Counted from the first letter of the stretch, positions 1 through 9,838 are shown. The stretch: DNA of 64,000 nucleotides from Cytobacillus eiseniae (GCF_017874625.1 NZ_JAGIKZ010000011.1:51260-115259), one strand, 5' to 3'. Notes: a model not told the origin generated them from the sequence alone. A program made the numbers and translations.

Positions 1-1181
1 CCTTGAATTAAAGGTTGGGCTACTGCAATATTCTCAATAATTTGGAAATGTATTGATAGTATTACTTTACCATCCTCTACAGACTTGTGTAAAACCTTTT
101 CACCTTTTATTTTATCATTTTCATTTAACTTGTTTCTTATATCATTTCTTGCTTCAACTTTTGCTGCTGCAAATGCTTCTTCATTCGTGAGGATTTTTGT
201 TTCTTGTTCCCGTTCACGTATCGTTGTATGTGTATATGAAATAGGAAGCTCCCATTTTAAAAAACGAAAGTTCTTTTTATTGTACTCTGTTTCAAATTCT
301 TGATACTCTACTTTGCCAAACCCCCAAATTGGCATTTGCCAATCACCAATTCCTATAAAATGCTTTTGTTTTTCATTCCCATTAAAAACTTGGAAGGTCC
401 TTTTCAATGAATATTTAACATCTGTCTTGTACCATGTTTCAGCGAATACTTCTCCTTTAGCTGCTACTATTTCTGTCTTTCCCTCTTTTCCAATTTCTCC
501 AGAAACTAAAAGCTGCCCTGGCTTTACATGGTCATGAATACTAACTATCGGCTGCCCCTCTTCAATGAACATGTCCACAATAACACCTTTCTTTTTGGCA
601 ACTAAATGTCCTGGGCTTGCATATTCAGGTTGCTCAGGTTCATTTTTCTCAACTACTTGAAAATGGAAGGTTGTCCCCTTTAACTCAACACCTACCCAAG
701 TAATTTCCTCAATTTGGTTGGAGAGATGCCGTTGAATGCCTTCAACATTTTCGAGTAAAAACTGAAGCTTCCCCTTCTCTACGCCAATTTCATCTAGCTC
801 CTTACGAATTTTATGCTCTGTTTCAGGGCCAGCTCCCTTTATTTCAATGCCCCATACCATATTAGATAGTAAGAAGATGACTAGTAGAAAAGCTGCCGCA
901 CCAATAATGAACCCACTATTCTTGATTAATCTTTTGAACAGAAAAGGAATGCCTGTCCTCCTCAAGAAGGTAACTTTACACTCACTTCCCCTTATGATTG
1001 GTCTTATTTTATGAACATCTTTAAGTCTCATCTTAATTGTAACTGATTCTGTCCCATGCCTTTTCACATGCCAAATTAAGATGCCATTCCGTGTGAATGT
1101 ATTAATTAATCGTTCAATCCCTTTGCCTCTTATTTCAACTGTAATAATGCCCCCAATAAACTCGACCCATAAATTGTTCAT
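1..1181 (-). CDS. yqfD: YqfD sporulation protein, 3' end cut by window edge
   Basis: Membrane protein needed for efficient sporulation in B. subtilis, where it belongs to the mother-cell sigma-E regulon. The reading frame is open from the start codon at 1181 to base 1, giving about 393 residues; the B. subtilis protein is 398 residues, so only the last few codons and the stop are outside the window. The start begins MNNLWVEFIGG and follows a strong AGGAGG site. One membrane segment (SGFIIGAAAFLLVIFLL) lies near residue 95, and the remainder looks extracytoplasmic. It follows yqfC closely, as in B. subtilis. Gene order and sequence make the call firm. Confidence 0.93.
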   Translation of the reverse strand, partial: MNNLWVEFIGGIITVEIRGKGIERLINTFTRNGILIWHVKRHGTESVTIKMRLKDVHKIRPIIRGSECKVTFLRRTGIPFLFKRLIKNSGFIIGAAAFLLVIFLLSNMVWGIEIKGAGPETEHKIRKELDEIGVEKGKLQFLLENVEGIQRHLSNQIEEITWVGVELKGTTFHFQVVEKNEPEQPEYASPGHLVAKKKGVIVDMFIEEGQPIVSIHDHVKPGQLLVSGEIGKEGKTEIVAAKGEVFAETWYKTDVKYSLKRTFQVFNGNEKQKHFIGIGDWQMPIWGFGKVEYQEFETEYNKKNFRFLKWELPISYTHTTIREREQETKILTNEEAFAAAKVEARNDIRNKLNENDKIKGEKVLHKSVEDGKVILSIHFQIIENIAVAQPLIQ

Positions 1182-1272
1182 TTCCTTCCTCCTCTTGCAA
1201 ATGACCATCATGCTAACTGTGGGAGAGCACACTTGTATTGGATGCTATCCCACTGATCCACTAACTTCTCAC

Positions 1273-1557
1273 CTATTCGTTTAAATAGGTGACTTGATCA
1301 ACTTGCCCCTCCAGCAATATTTCTTCAGGCAAAATCGTTTTTATGACAAAAGAATTCCCTTTAATAAGGAGCTGACCCTGTTTTAGAAGGAGCCTTAATT
1401 CTTTGTCTGAAAATGAAATTAGACCCTTGTGGTTCTCAATATATATATGAATTTGTCCGACCATCGTAATGCGGGGTAAATCCATCATGACATCTTGAGG
1501 AAGCTCTAGATTTTTCGTCATCCATTTTTTCATGAATTGACCAAAGTTTTTTGCCAT
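1273..1557 (-). CDS. yqfC: YqfC sporulation protein
   Basis: Small protein (94 residues) of the YqfC family, co-expressed with yqfD under sigma E in B. subtilis; its biochemical role is unknown. The segments MVGQIHIYIENHKGL and FVIKTILPEEILLEGQV are typical of the family. I chose the ATG at 1557 (MAKNFG) over the upstream in-frame GTG because a GGGGGG ribosome site sits 8 bases before it; the longer frame would start inside that site. The ribosome site is the 3' arm of a perfect 14-bp hairpin (see the 1558-1606 entry), which may control its translation. yqfD follows 91 bases downstream. Confidence 0.92.
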   Translation of the reverse strand: MAKNFGQFMKKWMTKNLELPQDVMMDLPRITMVGQIHIYIENHKGLISFSDKELRLLLKQGQLLIKGNSFVIKTILPEEILLEGQVDQVTYLNE

Positions 1558-1606
1558 AAAAAAAGAACCCCCCTTCATCTCATATGTATGAAATGAAGGG
1601 GGGTTC
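1558..1606 (-). terminator. Perfect 14-bp hairpin between the floA operon and yqfC
   Basis: Arms GAACCCCCCTTCAT (1565-1578) and its exact complement (1593-1606) enclose a 14-base loop and are followed on the minus strand by TTTTTT. It looks like the terminator of the gene at 1629-2093. Its 3' arm also carries the yqfC ribosome site. The loop contains CATACATA, which resembles a sigma-E -10 element. This is seen in sequence; the regulatory role is inferred. Confidence 0.75.
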
Positions 1607-1628
1607 TAGCACTTTTTTCTTTTTTCAT

Positions 1629-2093
1629 TCACTTGATTTTTCGATTAATCGACCTATGAGGGTTTAACGCTCTTGGTGGACCTAAAATTTCTGCCCAAAT
1701 AACCCCATCAACTAATTTTTGTTTTTCTATCGAGAGTGCAGGCTTTTTTTCAACAGGTACAATGCTTGGATTGTACAATGTTTTTTCTTCCTTCTTCACA
1801 GCCTGCTTCTTGCTCATTTCCTGCATGATCGGCGGCCTATTTTTTATTTCCTGCCGTTTTTTTTCTTCTTGTCTTTTTCTTTCTAAATACTCTCTTTTGA
1901 TTTGACTTGAAGCATTCCTTGCTTCAGAAGGAATCGGCTCAATTGGATTAGATTGAACAGGCGCTTGCCTTGGGCGTGATTGATTCTGTTTTTGCTGATT
2001 TTGCTGATTTTTCCCTTTTCCTTTGCCAAACATGGAGGAAAGCATCGCAATAATAATGAAGAGAATAAACGGATTATCCATTAAAAATTCCAA
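1629..2093 (-). CDS. Unknown membrane-anchored charged protein downstream of floA
   Basis: 154 residues. The N-terminus has one hydrophobic segment (DNPFILFIIIAMLSSMF, about residues 6-22), followed by a highly charged, Gln/Lys-rich stretch with KGKGKNQQNQQKQNQ and later REYLERKRQEEKKRQEIK, which is probably disordered or coiled coil. The C-terminal end, LVDGVIWAEILGPPRALNPH, looks more conserved. TTG at 2093 follows AAGGAGGGG with good spacing, so I take it as the start; an ATG four codons later is less well placed. It is the third gene of nfeD-floA-this, so a role at the same membrane microdomains is plausible, but I do not recognise the family. Confidence 0.8.
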   Translation of the reverse strand: MEFLMDNPFILFIIIAMLSSMFGKGKGKNQQNQQKQNQSRPRQAPVQSNPIEPIPSEARNASSQIKREYLERKRQEEKKRQEIKNRPPIMQEMSKKQAVKKEEKTLYNPSIVPVEKKPALSIEKQKLVDGVIWAEILGPPRALNPHRSINRKIK

Positions 2094-2130
2094 AGGTAAA
2101 CCCCTCCTTCCTACAGTTTAGTAGCAGGAA

Positions 2131-3129
2131 TTACTCTTTCCGTCCATCTTTACGGTCATCCGTCACATTGCCAATCGAATCTCTCATGTCTGTATCAGCA
2201 GCAATATTTTTGTAATTCATATAATCCATTACACCGATATTGCCTGAACGTAGCGCTTCTGACATCGCCAATGGTACTTGTGATTCAGCTTCAACTACTT
2301 TTGCTCTCATTTCTTCTACTTTCGCCTTCATTTCCTGCTCAGCTGCTACAGCCATCGCACGGCGTTCTTCTGCTTTTGCTTGGGCAATTTTCTTATCTGC
2401 TTCTGCCTGCTCCGTTTGTAATTCAGCACCGATGTTTTTACCGATGTCCACATCTGCAATGTCAATCGATAATATTTCAAAAGCCGTACCTGCATCCAGC
2501 CCTTTTGAAAGAACCGTTTGTGAAATCCTATCAGGATTTTCTAATACTTTTTTATGGTTTTCAGATGAACCAATTGTCGATACAATCCCTTCACCTACAC
2601 GGGCAACAATCGTTTCTTCACCTGCACCACCGACAAGACGGTCGATATTTGCACGAACAGTAATTCTTGCTTTTGCTTTTACTTCAATCCCATCCATTGC
2701 GACACCAGCAATAAATGGTGTTTCAATCACATTTGGGTTAACACTCATTTGTACCGCCTCTAATACATCACGGCCCGCTAGATCGATTGCAGCACTGCGC
2801 TCAAATTTCAATTCAATATTTGCTCTATGTGCAGCAATTAATGCATTTACAACACGATCCACATTTCCGCCTGCAAGATAATGGCTTTCTAATTGATTCG
2901 TTGTTACATCCAATCCTGCTTTATGCGCTTTAATAAGTGGATTGATAACTCGACTCGGAATAACCCGACGGAGACGCATTCCTACTAGCGTGAATATACT
3001 TACCTTGACACCAGCTGCTAATGCAGAAATCCATAGCATAACTGGAACAAATGTTAATAAAATGGCCAATACAATAATAGCTCCTACAACAATGAGCAAT
3101 GTGATAATAGAAATTGCATCAAATGGCAT
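2131..3129 (-). CDS. floA: Flotillin-like protein FloA (YqfA)
   Basis: Scaffold of functional membrane microdomains, where it gathers signalling and secretion proteins and affects membrane fluidity. 332 residues, matching the family. A hydrophobic hairpin at residues 5-40 anchors it. A conserved SPFH-like region follows ([33 protein letters not shown]), then an Ala/Glu-rich coiled coil around residues 230-285 ([21 protein letters not shown]). The TTG-free ATG start MPFDAIS follows GGAGG. It lies 22 bases after nfeD, the usual partner, and the two are probably co-transcribed. Confidence 0.97.
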   Translation of the reverse strand: MPFDAISIITLLIVVGAIIVLAILLTFVPVMLWISALAAGVKVSIFTLVGMRLRRVIPSRVINPLIKAHKAGLDVTTNQLESHYLAGGNVDRVVNALIAAHRANIELKFERSAAIDLAGRDVLEAVQMSVNPNVIETPFIAGVAMDGIEVKAKARITVRANIDRLVGGAGEETIVARVGEGIVSTIGSSENHKKVLENPDRISQTVLSKGLDAGTAFEILSIDIADVDIGKNIGAELQTEQAEADKKIAQAKAEERRAMAVAAEQEMKAKVEEMRAKVVEAESQVPLAMSEALRSGNIGVMDYMNYKNIAADTDMRDSIGNVTDDRKDGRKE

Positions 3130-3151
3130 ATTTCTTCCTCCTACATCTTTA

Positions 3152-4477
3152 TTATTTACTTAAATTTGTGATCTCTCTAACGACAATTCGTGAACCTTCA
3201 GCTTTCACAACTCGTACCCGTGCATCCTTCAAAATAAACGCACCTTCACTCACAGCATCAATTCGCTCATCCTCAATCACAATCGTGCCCGATGGTCTTA
3301 AAGCTGTCACAGCATATCCTTCTAAGCCAATCAGTTCAAGTCTATTCTTATTTGAGACATAGCCTTGTTCTGTTTTTGTTGCATCCGTTAAAATCATCTT
3401 CCTGAATATTTTCATCTTTTTACCAAACACCTTTATCATTAAAATAGATGCTAAGATTGCTACACTTATCGCTATTAATATCGATATCCCCATATGAATG
3501 ACATTGTCTGATGCGAGAAAAAGACTTCCAAAAATTGCAGCAGTTCCTAAAGTACCTGCTATCCCTCCAGGCAGGAAAAACTCTGCAATGATCAAACCAA
3601 TACCTATAAGAAATAAGATTAACGTCTCAAATCCTGCTAGACCTGCAACTAAATGCCCGTAAAAAAATAACAATAATGCACTGATTCCCATAAGGCCTGG
3701 AATCCCAAAGCCTGGTGAATATAATTCTACAACAAGCCCAATGCTTCCAATGGATAGAAGGATTGGAATAATAACAGGATTCGTAATAAAGCGAGCTAGT
3801 TTTTCAGCAAAGCTTTCATCGAGCATTCTTATTTCTGCATTTGAAAATCCAAGCGTTTCAACTAGTTCTGTTAAGTTAGCTACTGTCCCTTTTGAATAAC
3901 CGACCTCAAGCGCAGCCTCTGTTCCTAACGTTAATAGTTCGCCTTTCGGTGCATCATACTTAGGTAGATCAACAGATTCATCCGCCATTGCCCGTGCATA
4001 GCTTGGATTTAATTTATGTTGCTTTGCCGCTTCTTCCATTGCCGCAAACCAATAGGATTCCGCTTTCTTCCCGGCCGTATTTCCTTGCTGGTCAATAATA
4101 GCAGCAGACCCCATCGTAGCTCCTGGAACCATATAAATCTCGTCCGTATTCAGAGAAATATAAGCACCTGCTGATAATGCCTGATTATTAATAAATGCGA
4201 TTGTCTTCAAATCTGTTGAGGATAATAATTTCCCAATTTTCCCTGCCGCATCAACGACTCCACCAGGCGTATCAATCTCAAAAATGATTGCAGACGCATT
4301 TGCTTCTTCAGCCGTTTTTACTGCCCTGCTTAAAAAAGCATACAACCCTTTTTCAACAGTCTCTTCAATTGGTGCAACATATACAACTTCATTCGTAGCA
4401 TTTCCTTTAAAAGGAATGATGAGTAAGATCATAGCAAAAAGAAATGAAAAAACGATAAGATATCTTCTAAACTTCAC
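3152..4477 (-). CDS. nfeD: NfeD-type membrane-bound protease-like protein (YqeZ)
   Basis: Flotillin-associated membrane protein with an N-terminal ClpP/SppA-class serine protease fold, several membrane helices and a C-terminal OB-fold domain. I chose GTG at 4477 ([10 protein letters not shown]) because it follows GGGAGGGGG; the longer frame adds 16 unlikely residues. This gives 441 residues with a signal or anchor segment at 5-22. [13 protein letters not shown] holds the likely catalytic Ser. About four helices lie near residues 215-355, then the OB domain ([21 protein letters not shown]). It lies directly upstream of floA. Confidence 0.95.
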   Translation of the reverse strand: MKFRRYLIVFSFLFAMILLIIPFKGNATNEVVYVAPIEETVEKGLYAFLSRAVKTAEEANASAIIFEIDTPGGVVDAAGKIGKLLSSTDLKTIAFINNQALSAGAYISLNTDEIYMVPGATMGSAAIIDQQGNTAGKKAESYWFAAMEEAAKQHKLNPSYARAMADESVDLPKYDAPKGELLTLGTEAALEVGYSKGTVANLTELVETLGFSNAEIRMLDESFAEKLARFITNPVIIPILLSIGSIGLVVELYSPGFGIPGLMGISALLLFFYGHLVAGLAGFETLILFLIGIGLIIAEFFLPGGIAGTLGTAAIFGSLFLASDNVIHMGISILIAISVAILASILMIKVFGKKMKIFRKMILTDATKTEQGYVSNKNRLELIGLEGYAVTALRPSGTIVIEDERIDAVSEGAFILKDARVRVVKAEGSRIVVREITNLSK

Positions 4478-4645
4478 GCTTCCCCCTCCCTCCCAAAAGT
4501 TATCTTCTATTGTATACGTTTTCACATAAAGAAAGGTTTCATTATTTTTTCTTATTTCATATATCTATGATAGCTTATTTTCCAGAAAATAAAAATAATA
4601 ATGCCTAAATGAAGAAAGACAGCCCATCGAAAAGAACTTAATAAA

Positions 4646-4782
4646 AGGCTGTTTTCGCAAACATTGTTTCTTACTAAGATAAAGTTGCTAAAGGTTGATT
4701 TCCGCGTACGTGTGCTCCAATCAACCGACTTAATTGGTAAAACATTTGATTCAAAAGCAACAATCTTTTTAGAAAAGAGCCT
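4646..4782. repeat. MITE-like element, copy 1 (short form)
   Basis: 137 bp from AGGCTGTTTTCGC to AGAAAAGAGCCT, with inverted ends that share ATTGTTGCT-like inner sequence. It is flanked by a direct duplication AATAAA (4640-4645 and 4783-4788). Compared with the copies at 9916 and 36116, the interior is deleted between two GCTCC direct repeats. Confidence 0.85.
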
Positions 4783-4786
4783 AATA

Positions 4787-4819
4787 AAAAGACCGAAAGC
4801 AATAAGCTTACGGTCTTTT
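4787..4819 (-). terminator. Terminator downstream of yqeY
   Basis: Arms AAAAGACCG and CGGTCTTTT; the T run on the minus strand lies after yqeY. Confidence 0.8.
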
Positions 4820-4834
4820 ATACATATTCGTTTT

Positions 4835-5278
4835 TTATGAAAGGTGTTGTTGTACAAGTTTATTTACAACTGCTCCATCTGCTTTTCCTTTAACTTTCGG
4901 CATAATGGCAGCCATTACTTTACCCATTTCAGCTTTTGACGCAGCACCCATTTCAGCAATTGCCTCCTGGACAATCTTAGAAACTTCCTCTTCAGAAAGC
5001 TGTTCAGGCATATATAATTCGACGAACTGAAGTTCTGTCCGAATTTTTTCTACAAGGTCTTCGCGACCTGCTTTATCAAATTCGTGGAGGGAATCCTTGC
5101 GTTGCTTAACTTCACGAGAAAGGACAGTAAGCTCCTGCTCTGCAGATAGTTCTGTTCCAAGCTTGATTGCCTCATTTTGCAAAGAAGCTTTAACCATGCG
5201 GATAACAGTTAGCTTAACTTTTTCTTTATTCCTCATCGCTTGTTTCATATCCTCATTTAAACGCTCGAGAAGACTCAA
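4835..5278 (-). CDS. yqeY: GatB/YqeY domain protein
   Basis: 147-residue protein of the YqeY family, related to the tail domain of the amidotransferase subunit GatB and thought to contact tRNA; the exact role is unknown. Typical segments are [32 protein letters not shown] and [17 protein letters not shown]. The start follows AGAGGG and lies 17 bases after rpsU, the same pairing as in B. subtilis, so the two are likely one transcript ending at the hairpin at 4787-4819. Confidence 0.96.
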   Translation of the reverse strand: MSLLERLNEDMKQAMRNKEKVKLTVIRMVKASLQNEAIKLGTELSAEQELTVLSREVKQRKDSLHEFDKAGREDLVEKIRTELQFVELYMPEQLSEEEVSKIVQEAIAEMGAASKAEMGKVMAAIMPKVKGKADGAVVNKLVQQHLS

Positions 5279-5295
5279 ATTACATACACCCTCTC

Positions 5296-5469
5296 TTAGA
5301 ACTTACGTTTTCTTGCAGCCTCAGACTTTTTCTTACGTTTAATACTTGGTTTTTCGTAGAATTCGCGCTTTCTAGCTTCTTGCAAAGTACCAGTTTTAGA
5401 AACTGAACGTTTGAAGCGACGAAGAGCATCTTCAAGCGATTCGTTTTTACGAACGACGGTTTTAGACAT
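5296..5469 (-). CDS. rpsU: 30S ribosomal protein S21
   Basis: 57-residue bS21, a small basic protein of the 30S subunit platform near the 16S rRNA 3' end. The start is ATG at 5469 ([19 protein letters not shown]) after GGAGGGAGGG; the open frame extends 20 residues upstream but that part is not S21-like. The C-terminus [16 protein letters not shown] is typical. It is the first gene of the rpsU-yqeY pair. Confidence 0.98.
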   Translation of the reverse strand: MSKTVVRKNESLEDALRRFKRSVSKTGTLQEARKREFYEKPSIKRKKKSEAARKRKF

Positions 5470-5692
5470 TCTATTCCCTCCCTCCGAACACAACACACTA
5501 ACACAACATGTTTTCCATGTACTTTGCAATTATAATATAACAGCGTACCTGAGGTCAACTGTAATTAGCCTGTAATGAATGTGTTTTCCCATGAAAATAT
5601 TGAGAATTGCCCCTGCAAAACATGCTTGAAATATAATTTCGAGGCATGTCCCCTATAATTGTGTAATAGATATAGATGTAGGGGGTGGGGGC

Positions 5693-6613
5693 TTGACCCA
5701 GCTAATCTTTTTTATTCTGTTAGTTGGTTTATTTATTTACGGGATGACGCTTTTGCGGTCAGGTCTAATGAACTTATCTGCAGATTCATTAAAAATATGG
5801 CTTGTAAAATTAACGAATGCACCATGGAAAGGTGTTATTGTTGGTACATTAATTACTGCAGTTTTGCAAAGCAGCTCCGCAGTTATGATTATTACAATTG
5901 GTTTAGTTTCAGCCAGGATGCTTAGTTTTCCCCAATCAATTGGGATCATTCTAGGAACAAATATCGGAACGACTTTCACGACAGAAATCATCACTTTTGA
6001 TATAGAGGCCTATCTTATTCCGATTGCCATTATTGGATCCATCCTTGCTTTAATGAAAAAGAGAAATCTCCGCAGTACTGGATTTACCTTACTTGGTATT
6101 TCATGTGTTTTCGCAGCCATGAGGGGATTTGAGTACTTTGCAGATACGTTAAAAAGTATAGAATTTATTAATCAATTGCTGCTCACTTTAAACGAGAGCC
6201 ATCTGTATGCTGTATTAGCAGGAATCGTAATAACAGCAATCATTCAATCTAGTACAGCAACCACAGGTATCGTAATGGGCTTCCTAACAGCAGGTACGAT
6301 GGATTTGGATACTGGAATCGCTATTATGCTTGGATCTAATATTGGTACATGTGTGGATGCTTATTTAGCTTCAATCGGCTCTGGAAGGGAAGCAAAGCTT
6401 TCTGCTTATGCACATATTTGGTTAAATATTATAGGTGTGATTATCTTCTATCCATTTATAGGCATGCTTGCAGCTTTTGGCATTCAATTAGCATCTGAAG
6501 CAGACGTTCAGCTTGCCCATATTAGTGTTATTTTTAATGTACTTTCTTCCCTTCTTGTCCTTCCGTTTGCTTCATTGTTTGGCAAGTTCATTATCCGGCT
6601 ACATGATCGTTAG
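5693..6613 (+). CDS. yqeW: Na/Pi-cotransporter family membrane protein (YqeW)
   Basis: 306-residue membrane protein of the Na+/phosphate symporter family (NptA/PNaS), the half-length form also found in B. subtilis at this place. It has the two inverted-repeat signatures of the family, TAVLQSSSAVMI near residue 60 and TAIIQSSTATTG near 185, and about eight membrane helices. The start is TTG at 5693 behind GGGGGTGGGG. It runs opposite to its neighbours and therefore has its own promoter. Transport of phosphate is a family assignment; the substrate here is not proven. Confidence 0.92.
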   Translation: MTQLIFFILLVGLFIYGMTLLRSGLMNLSADSLKIWLVKLTNAPWKGVIVGTLITAVLQSSSAVMIITIGLVSARMLSFPQSIGIILGTNIGTTFTTEIITFDIEAYLIPIAIIGSILALMKKRNLRSTGFTLLGISCVFAAMRGFEYFADTLKSIEFINQLLLTLNESHLYAVLAGIVITAIIQSSTATTGIVMGFLTAGTMDLDTGIAIMLGSNIGTCVDAYLASIGSGREAKLSAYAHIWLNIIGVIIFYPFIGMLAAFGIQLASEADVQLAHISVIFNVLSSLLVLPFASLFGKFIIRLHDR

Positions 6614-6633
6614 ACCTCTGATTAACGAACAAA

Positions 6634-6835
6634 TGCGTAGGCACCTTGATTATCTCGCCGTACAAATGGCTAACTGCCCCTCTCGATAAAGGAAACACGG
6701 TATGCGCTAGCGATACCGTACTTGACGCAATCATTGCGGAGCAGTATTGAAGTTTGATAGCGATAGGCGCCGAAGCTGGACGTAGACTAAACTACTCATA
6801 AAGTTATACACAATGCGCGATTTTATAGTTTCCTA
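6634..6835. repeat. Dispersed repeat family 2, copy A
   Basis: About 200 bp sharing long blocks with 28318-28585, including CTGCCCCTCTCGATAAAGGA, GCGGAGCAGTA, TGAAGTTTGATA, GAAGCTGGACGT and TATACACAATG. This copy lacks about 60 bp present in copy B. It fills the gap between yqeW and deoC. I see no ORF in it. Confidence 0.8.
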
Positions 6836-6849
6836 AAAATAAAAAAAAT

Positions 6850-6872
6850 AAATGCCGGAAAATCCGGCATTT
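6850..6872 (-). terminator. deoC terminator
   Basis: Arms AAATGCCGGA and TCCGGCATTT with a 3-base loop, followed on the minus strand by a run of T. It lies just after the deoC stop codon and could act in both directions. Confidence 0.88.
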
Positions 6873-6880
6873 ACTTTCTT

Positions 6881-7552
6881 TTAATAATCAGAATCACTTG
6901 TTAAGCCATTTACAATCGCAGCACCCGAGCTTGCTCCGATTCTTGTTGCACCCGCTTTAATCATATTATCCGCATCTTCTGCACTTCTAACTCCGCCAGA
7001 TGCTTTCACGCCGATATCAGGACCAACTGTTTTTCTCATAAGAGCGATATCTGCTGCTGTTGCTCCTCCAGTAGAGAAACCAGTAGAAGTTTTCACATAA
7101 TCTGCACCAGCTTGAACTGATAGCTCACATGCTTTTACTTTTTCTTCTTCTGTTAGCAGGCAAGTTTCAATGATTACTTTTGTAAGTGCTTTTCCTTTTG
7201 CTGCGTCAACAACTGCACGAATGTCACTTTCAACTACATCATACTGTCCACTTTTTAGTGCACCAATATTAATTACCATATCAACTTCTGTTGCCCCATG
7301 TTCAATCGCATTTTTTGTTTCAAATGCTTTTGTTTCTGATGTACTAGCTCCTAATGGAAAGCCAATTACTGTGCAGACTTTAACTTCAGTTCCGTAAAGC
7401 ATTTCAGCTGATAATTTTACCCAAGTTGGATTCACACAAACAGATGCAAAATTGTATTCTTTCGCTTCTACACAAATTTTCTCGATTTGCTCTTTCGTTG
7501 CATCTGCCTTTAGTAATGTATGGTCGATCATTTTTGCTACATTATTAGTCAT
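6881..7552 (-). CDS. deoC: Deoxyribose-phosphate aldolase
   Basis: Class I aldolase splitting 2-deoxyribose 5-phosphate into glyceraldehyde 3-phosphate and acetaldehyde during deoxynucleoside catabolism. 223 residues, normal length. The Schiff-base lysine is in [23 protein letters not shown] near the N-terminus and [14 protein letters not shown] with the second catalytic lysine are also present. The C-terminal [11 protein letters not shown] phosphate loop is intact. It is monocistronic here, with its own terminator; the nupC/pdp partners of the B. subtilis dra operon are not adjacent. Confidence 0.98.
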   Translation of the reverse strand: MTNNVAKMIDHTLLKADATKEQIEKICVEAKEYNFASVCVNPTWVKLSAEMLYGTEVKVCTVIGFPLGASTSETKAFETKNAIEHGATEVDMVINIGALKSGQYDVVESDIRAVVDAAKGKALTKVIIETCLLTEEEKVKACELSVQAGADYVKTSTGFSTGGATAADIALMRKTVGPDIGVKASGGVRSAEDADNMIKAGATRIGASSGAAIVNGLTSDSDY

Positions 7553-7696
7553 TTCTTTTATAAACTCCCTTCAATTCAAACGAGTTGTACGTACCTCTGA
7601 TATCATACCATGTCCTATTAAAAATATCGAGCACTATGATCGTCTTATCATCATTATTCTTATTCTATCCCGTTTTGATTTTGGCAATTCTTCAAA

Positions 7697-7725
7697 AAAG
7701 GAATTACCCAATAGGCAATTCCTTT
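7697..7725 (-). terminator. Terminator of the heat-shock operon after mtaB
   Basis: AAAGGAATTaCC pairs with GGcAATTCCTTT, followed by a T run on the minus strand. It lies just after mtaB, the last gene of the hemW/hrcA-to-mtaB array. Confidence 0.85.
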
Positions 7726-7732
7726 CACAAAT

Positions 7733-9082
7733 CTATACAGCCGCTTCTTCCTGCTCAAGCTCTTCAAGAACTCGTATAAATTCACCCTCATTGTATGGAT
7801 AGCCTGCTTTTGCAAGCTTTACCTTTACAATTTGGCCAACCATTGCTTCTGTTGCTGGGAATATGAGCTTTAAATAGTTATCCGTGTAACCGATATATAA
7901 TCCGCTATTTGGAACATCCTTGAATTCTTCCTCTGGAATCACTTCAAGTACTTCCCCTTCAAATTGAGAAGCATACTCTTTTGCTAGTTGATCAGATAAG
8001 GTTATTAATCGATGAACACGTTCATTCTTTACTTCCTCATCGACTTGATCTTCCATTCTTGCTGCCGGTGTACCCGTACGTTTTGAATAAGGGAAAACAT
8101 GCAGCTCTGAAAATTTATGTTTTTTAATAAAGTTGTATGTTTCCATAAATTCTTCTTCTGTTTCTCCAGGGAATCCAACAATTACATCTGAGGTAACGGC
8201 TAATCCTGGAAGTACTTCTTTTAAGCGCTCCAAACGCTCTGCGAAAAATTCCATCGTGTATTTACGGCGCATTCTTTTTAGAACTGTATTAGAACCAGAT
8301 TGAATAGGTATATGAAGATGTCTAACTATCATCTTTGATTCCTTGATGACTGCAATGACTTCATCGGTAATTTGACTTGCCTCAATCGAAGAGATACGAA
8401 TTCTTTTTAGTCCCTTCACTTGAGCCTCCATATCTTTTAGAAGCATAGCAAGATTGTAATCCTTCATGTCTTCCCCATATCCGCCTGTATGAATCCCTGT
8501 TAAAACGATTTCTTTATACCCAGCATCAACTAATTGCTGTGCCTGGCGAATTACTTCTTTCGGATCTCTAGATCTCATTAAGCCACGTGCCCATGGAATA
8601 ATACAGAACGTACAGAAATTATTACAGCCTTCTTGAATTTTCAATGAGGCACGTGTACGATCTGTGAAAGCAGGAACGTCTAATTCTTCATACACACGGT
8701 TTTTCATAATATTGCCAACACCGTTAATTGGTTGACGCTCTTCATTGTATTGCTTAATATAATCGAGCATCTTCACTCGATCCTGCGTACCGACAACGAT
8801 ATCTACACCAGGAATAGCCATAATTTCTGCTGGAGAAGTTTGTGCATAACAGCCTGTTACACAAATAACCGCATTCGGATTTTTCCTAATCGCTCTGCGA
8901 ATGACTTGGCGGCTTTTTTTGTCACCTGTATTTGTGACCGTACAAGTATTAATAATATAAACATCTGACATCGATTCGAAATCGACACGGTCATAGCCTT
9001 CTTCTTTAAAAAGCTGCCAGATGGCTTCTGTTTCGTAATGGTTTACTTTACAACCAAGTGTATGAAATGCAACTGTTGGCAT
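7733..9082 (-). CDS. mtaB: tRNA t6A37 methylthiotransferase MtaB
   Basis: Radical SAM enzyme that adds a methylthio group to t6A at position 37 of tRNAs decoding ANN codons (formerly YqeV). 449 residues with the full family layout: N-terminal UPF0004 domain with cysteines in LGCKVNHYE, NTCTVTN and VTGCYAQ for one iron-sulfur cluster; radical SAM motif CNNFCTFCIIPWARG near residue 155; and a C-terminal TRAM domain. It lies 6 bases downstream of rsmE and ends the operon. Confidence 0.97.
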   Translation of the reverse strand: MPTVAFHTLGCKVNHYETEAIWQLFKEEGYDRVDFESMSDVYIINTCTVTNTGDKKSRQVIRRAIRKNPNAVICVTGCYAQTSPAEIMAIPGVDIVVGTQDRVKMLDYIKQYNEERQPINGVGNIMKNRVYEELDVPAFTDRTRASLKIQEGCNNFCTFCIIPWARGLMRSRDPKEVIRQAQQLVDAGYKEIVLTGIHTGGYGEDMKDYNLAMLLKDMEAQVKGLKRIRISSIEASQITDEVIAVIKESKMIVRHLHIPIQSGSNTVLKRMRRKYTMEFFAERLERLKEVLPGLAVTSDVIVGFPGETEEEFMETYNFIKKHKFSELHVFPYSKRTGTPAARMEDQVDEEVKNERVHRLITLSDQLAKEYASQFEGEVLEVIPEEEFKDVPNSGLYIGYTDNYLKLIFPATEAMVGQIVKVKLAKAGYPYNEGEFIRVLEELEQEEAAV

Positions 9083-9088
9083 ATATAT

Positions 9089-9838
9089 TCACTCCAATAA
9101 TTCAAAATGATAAGAAGCTGCTGATAACACATATAGTGGAGCTGTTTCAGTCCTTAAAATCCTTGGACCTAATCCACATGCTTTAAACCCATTTTCTTTT
9201 AAACTAGAAACTTCTTGCTCTGTTAGACCGCCTTCAGGTCCGAAAACAAATAGTAAGGATTGGCCATTTTTCATTTCAGCTAAGGTTTGCGTTAGGACTG
9301 ATGCTTCTCCTTGCTTTGCTTCATCCTCATACGCAATTAATTTATAATCAAAGCTTTCACTTTTTTGAATTAACGACTTTATATTAAGAGGAGAAGAGAC
9401 TTTAGGAATAATTGTTCGATGACTTTGCTCAGCTGCTTCTTTTGCAATTTTTTGCCATCGTTCTATTTTTTTTGCTGCCTTTTTCTCATCCCATTTTACT
9501 ACTGAGCGCGCTGAAATAAAAGGGATAAACTGAAAAGCGCCTAGCTCAGTCCCTTTTTGGATAATCAACTCTAGCTTATCCCCTTTAGGCAGTCCACTCA
9601 CAATTGTAATACCTACTGGTAATTCAGATGACGCCTCCATCCATTGTACAACTTCTGCAATTACTTGTTCATCGGTAATTTCTGCAATTCGGCAAATCGC
9701 ACTTTGATTAGACGAATCAACACAAATGATTTGATCTCCTTCTTTCATTCGCATCACACGAATAATATGGTGAACATCCTCATTCGTAATCGTAAACCGA
9801 TTATCAATGGAAGGCTGATTAACGAAATAGCGCTGCAC
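9089..9838 (-). CDS. rsmE: 16S rRNA (uracil-1498-N3)-methyltransferase
   Basis: SPOUT-family methyltransferase acting on U1498 of 16S rRNA. I place the start at GTG 9838 (MQRYFVNQ), 7 bases after AGAAGG, because homologues begin MQRYF; the frame is open 8 codons further. 249 residues. The knot that binds SAM is seen as FVFGPEGGLTEQEV and GLGPRILRTETAPL. SGLPKGDKLELIIQKGTELGA is the conserved linker. It sits between prmA and mtaB, but 459 bases separate it from prmA because MITE copy 2 is inserted there. Confidence 0.96.
   Translation of the reverse strand: MQRYFVNQPSIDNRFTITNEDVHHIIRVMRMKEGDQIICVDSSNQSAICRIAEITDEQVIAEVVQWMEASSELPVGITIVSGLPKGDKLELIIQKGTELGAFQFIPFISARSVVKWDEKKAAKKIERWQKIAKEAAEQSHRTIIPKVSSPLNIKSLIQKSESFDYKLIAYEDEAKQGEASVLTQTLAEMKNGQSLLFVFGPEGGLTEQEVSSLKENGFKACGLGPRILRTETAPLYVLSAASYHFELLE

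Larger units (their letters stand above)
4478..4834. other. Intergenic stretch yqeY-nfeD: a MITE copy and a terminator
   Basis: No gene is supported here. It holds MITE copy 1 (4646-4782), the yqeY terminator (4787-4819), and the promoter space for the nfeD-floA operon, in which I find no clear sigma-A motif. Confidence 0.6.

Noticed and set aside
2240..2881. 213-codon plus-strand open frame
   Set aside because: It is antisense to floA, whose protein family match is certain; composition is that of a shadow frame.
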